Below, one piece after another: positions 42,717 through 44,486 of a stretch of 44,486 nucleotides of DNA; within the stretch, counting starts at the first letter, position 1, and every line of letters starts with the position of its first letter. Source of the stretch: Burkholderia sp. H160. GTDB taxonomy: Bacteria; Pseudomonadota; Gammaproteobacteria; Burkholderiales; Burkholderiaceae. The stretch is from assembly GCA_000173575.1 (NCBI GenBank), contig ABYL01000052.1, positions 1-44,486 of the forward strand, given 5' to 3'. The position numbers were made by a program, and so were the translations under genes. The notes beneath the pieces were generated by a model that saw only the letters and a program-made list of their open reading frames with translations, had not been told where the DNA came from and ran no database searches.

Positions 42717-43262
42717 AGGTGGGACTCTAATCACTCAAACAGTTTTTTCGTCAGACCAGCACGTCGATGCAAAGCCACTGCGCTCAACGCGCGGGCTCGG
42801 CGGCAAGACCAGCAGGTTTCGGAGCATTCACGTGGATGCGCGCCGCGCGCTTGCGCGACCTTAAGGCGCTGGCCCGCCGATGCGCGGGCCGGGGCCCGTT
42901 CGCGCGGCCAGCGAGCAGGCCTGAATGTGCTGTTGTCGAGCACGTTGGATCGATACCACGAATTCCACATGCGCGAATATGTTTGAGTTGTTACGAAGTG
43001 TACGAACAACGCGCCAGCAGGCGCAGGTCCGTTTTATTATCACGGCCCGACACTTGCGGCGCGTGATGGAGCGACCGGTGTCGCCCGAATACAATACGTT
43101 CCCAGCCAGACTTCCTGAGAAAGCACCGCCGATGCCAGATTGTATCGTGTCTGATCCGCCTTTCCCGCCCTTCGCGGCCGCGTCGAGTCCTGACGGCGTT
43201 CGTCTGTCTGCATCGATCGCGCGGCATGGCGTGGGCGCAATCGTGCGCCGCGGAGCAGTACG
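42717..43262. other. 546-base divergent intergenic region
   Basis: This gap separates the minus-strand glycosyltransferase operon from the plus-strand epimerase gene and should hold the promoters of both. Candidates on the plus strand are TATTAT (43035-43040) and TACAAT (43090-43095), neither with a good -35. A GC-rich hairpin (GGCCCGC at 42871-42877 pairing with GCGGGCC at 42884-42890) lies nearer the minus-strand gene. Short open frames are present but look non-coding. Confidence 0.5.
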
Positions 43263-44222
43263 ATGAGTCTGCAGGTCCTCATTACCGGCGCCAATGGTTT
43301 CGTCGGCCAGACCGTGTCCCGCGCGTTGCTGCGGCGGGGCGATCGGGTGACTGGCGTGGTGCGTCGGCCGCAGACGGCCGCCGAGGGCGCGCGCGAATGG
43401 CTGCTCGATACGGAGGACTTCGCGGGCATCGACCAGCGCTGGCCGGTCGCGCTCAATTGCGATGCGGTGATCCATCTGGCCGCGCGCGTGCACGTGATGC
43501 ATGAAACCCTGACCGACCCGCTCGCCGCCTATCGCGCGACCAACGTCGAAGGCAGCTTGCGCGTCGCGGCCGCGGCGCGGCGCGCGGGCGCGAGGCGCTT
43601 CGTGTTCGTCAGCAGCATCAAGGCGATGGGCGAGGCGAGCGCTGGCCGGCCGATCGCCGAAACGGACGAGCCCGCGCCGTCCGATGCCTATGGCATCTCG
43701 AAGCTGGAGGCCGAGCGCGCGCTGTTCGAATATGGCCGCGCGGCGGGACTCGAAGTCGTCGTGGTGCGGCCGCCTTTGGTCTACGGGCCGGGCGTACGCG
43801 CGAACTTCCTGCAACTGATGAATGCGGTCGCGAAGGGCATCCCGTTGCCGCTCGGCGCGGTCACCGCGCGCCGCAGCCTCGTATTCGTCGACAACCTCGC
43901 GGACGCGCTCGTGCATTGCGCGACCGACCCGCGCGCGGCCGGCGAAACCTTTCATGTGACCGACGGCCGCGATCTCAGCGTACCGGAGCTGGCGCGACTG
44001 CTGGCCACGCAACTGAATGTGCCCGCGCGGCTCGTGCCGGTGCCGGTCGGCGCGCTGCGCCTCGCCGGCCGCCTGACCGGCCGCTCGGCGCAGATCGACC
44101 GGCTGGTCGGCGAGCTGTGCGTCGACAGTTCGCATATCCGCGAATGTCTGAACTGGTATCCGCCGCATACGGTCGAGCATGGGCTGCTCGAGACCACGGC
44201 CTGGTATCGCTCCACGCACTGA
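43263..44222 (+). CDS. NAD-dependent epimerase/dehydratase (WbiG/WbpV-like)
   Basis: A 319-residue extended SDR. GANGFVG (9-15) binds the cofactor, VSSIKAMGE (116-124) carries the catalytic serine, and Tyr143/Lys147 in YGISK complete the site. The sequence resembles the WbpV/WbiG/Gne group that acts on UDP-GlcNAc-derived sugars (4-epimerisation or 4-keto reduction) and is usually encoded beside a WecA/WbpL-type transferase, as here. The likely product is the first sugar of the repeat unit, such as UDP-GalNAc or UDP-QuiNAc; sequence alone cannot choose. Confidence 0.83.
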   Translation: MSLQVLITGANGFVGQTVSRALLRRGDRVTGVVRRPQTAAEGAREWLLDTEDFAGIDQRWPVALNCDAVIHLAARVHVMHETLTDPLAAYRATNVEGSLRVAAAARRAGARRFVFVSSIKAMGEASAGRPIAETDEPAPSDAYGISKLEAERALFEYGRAAGLEVVVVRPPLVYGPGVRANFLQLMNAVAKGIPLPLGAVTARRSLVFVDNLADALVHCATDPRAAGETFHVTDGRDLSVPELARLLATQLNVPARLVPVPVGALRLAGRLTGRSAQIDRLVGELCVDSSHIRECLNWYPPHTVEHGLLETTAWYRSTH

Positions 44223-44271
44223 CCGCTCATTGAACCTGCCTTGACTCCGGCCTGAACCGCTCACCCCATCG

Positions 44272-44486
44272 ATGCCGCTCGCTTCATACTCCGCCTCTTC
44301 CATCGTCTCGCTGCTGCCGTGGGGCGTCGTCGCGCTCGCCGCATGCGCGGCGATCCTGTGGACGCTGCTCCGGACCGGCCTCGCGTGGCGCCTCGCCACC
44401 GACATCCCCAACGACCGCTCACTGCACACGCGCCCGACGCCGCGCGTCGGCGGCTGGGGCATCGTGCCGGTCGCGGTCGTGCTGAT
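44272..44486 (+). CDS. WecA/WbpL-like polyprenyl-phosphate sugar-1-phosphate transferase (5' part, runs off the window)
   Basis: Only the first 71 codons are in the window. The translation from the ATG at 44272 begins with a hydrophobic helix (about residues 10-35), then DIPNDRSLHTRPTPRVGGWG (about 43-62), the cytoplasmic signature of the WecA/WbpL/MraY-type family. These membrane enzymes start O-antigen synthesis by moving GlcNAc-1-P, or a related sugar phosphate, to undecaprenyl phosphate. It lies 49 bases after the epimerase that may supply its substrate. The rest of the protein is beyond the window. Confidence 0.8.
   Translation, partial: MPLASYSASSIVSLLPWGVVALAACAAILWTLLRTGLAWRLATDIPNDRSLHTRPTPRVGGWGIVPVAVVL

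Noticed and set aside
42861-44462. A 533-codon minus-strand open frame
   Set aside because: Most of it is antisense to the epimerase gene at 43263 and the start of the WecA-like gene; no recognisable motif or sensible start.

Overview
The window comes from a GC-rich betaproteobacterium of the Burkholderiales, most likely Paraburkholderia or a close relative. The evidence is the gene order yqgE-ruvX-pyrR-pyrB-pyrC', the rmlBACD order, apaH bordering an O-antigen locus, and the protein sequences themselves. No RNA genes, insertion sequences, phage genes or CRISPR arrays were seen.

Layout. (1) Positions 282-5172 (+) are housekeeping: YqgE, RuvX, PyrR, aspartate transcarbamoylase (PyrB), a dihydroorotase-like PyrC' that has lost its metal ligands, and a PlsC-type acyltransferase. 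apaH faces them on the minus strand (5209-6081). (2) Positions 6254-20799 (+) are the first half of a large surface-polysaccharide locus: a GDP-6-deoxy-hexose reductase (Rmd-like), rmlBACD for dTDP-L-rhamnose, manC for GDP-mannose, the Wzm/Wzt ABC exporter, then a tightly overlapping run of a CapK-like adenylate-forming protein, a CE4-like deacetylase, WecB and two GT4 glycosyltransferases. (3) Positions 21178-24655 (+) are three overlapping genes that closely match the mycobacterial pathway for decaprenyl-phosphoryl-D-arabinofuranose: a HAD-UbiA fusion, a DprE1-like FAD oxidase and a DprE2-like reductase. A second small operon (24819-27473) follows: an NAD-dependent epimerase-like protein, a UGM/amine-oxidase-like flavoprotein and a GtrA flippase. 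(4) A strong bidirectional hairpin at 27496-27535 separates this from a minus-strand block read towards it (42716 down to 27538). That block holds three GT4 enzymes plus one more at its head, a two-domain GT2 enzyme, a very large glycosyltransferase with about nine tandem SWW repeats, a histidine phosphatase, an unknown protein, two methyltransferases and a GT-C-like membrane protein. (5) Positions 43263 to the end (+) are a WbiG/WbpV-like epimerase and the start of a WecA/WbpL-like polyprenyl-phosphate sugar-1-phosphate transferase.

How it fits together (inference). The WecA/WbpL-like enzyme would start a lipid-linked glycan. Cytoplasmic glycosyltransferases would extend it with rhamnose, mannose/6-deoxyhexose and ManNAc-type sugars, methyltransferases may modify it, and Wzm/Wzt would export it. 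In parallel, the UbiA/DprE1/DprE2 set would make a polyprenyl-phosphate-linked D-pentofuranose, GtrA would flip it, and the GT-C-like protein could transfer it on the periplasmic side. The window is therefore most notable as a Gram-negative O-antigen/capsule locus carrying a mycobacterial-style arabinofuranose donor pathway, together with an unusual repeat-rich glycosyltransferase.
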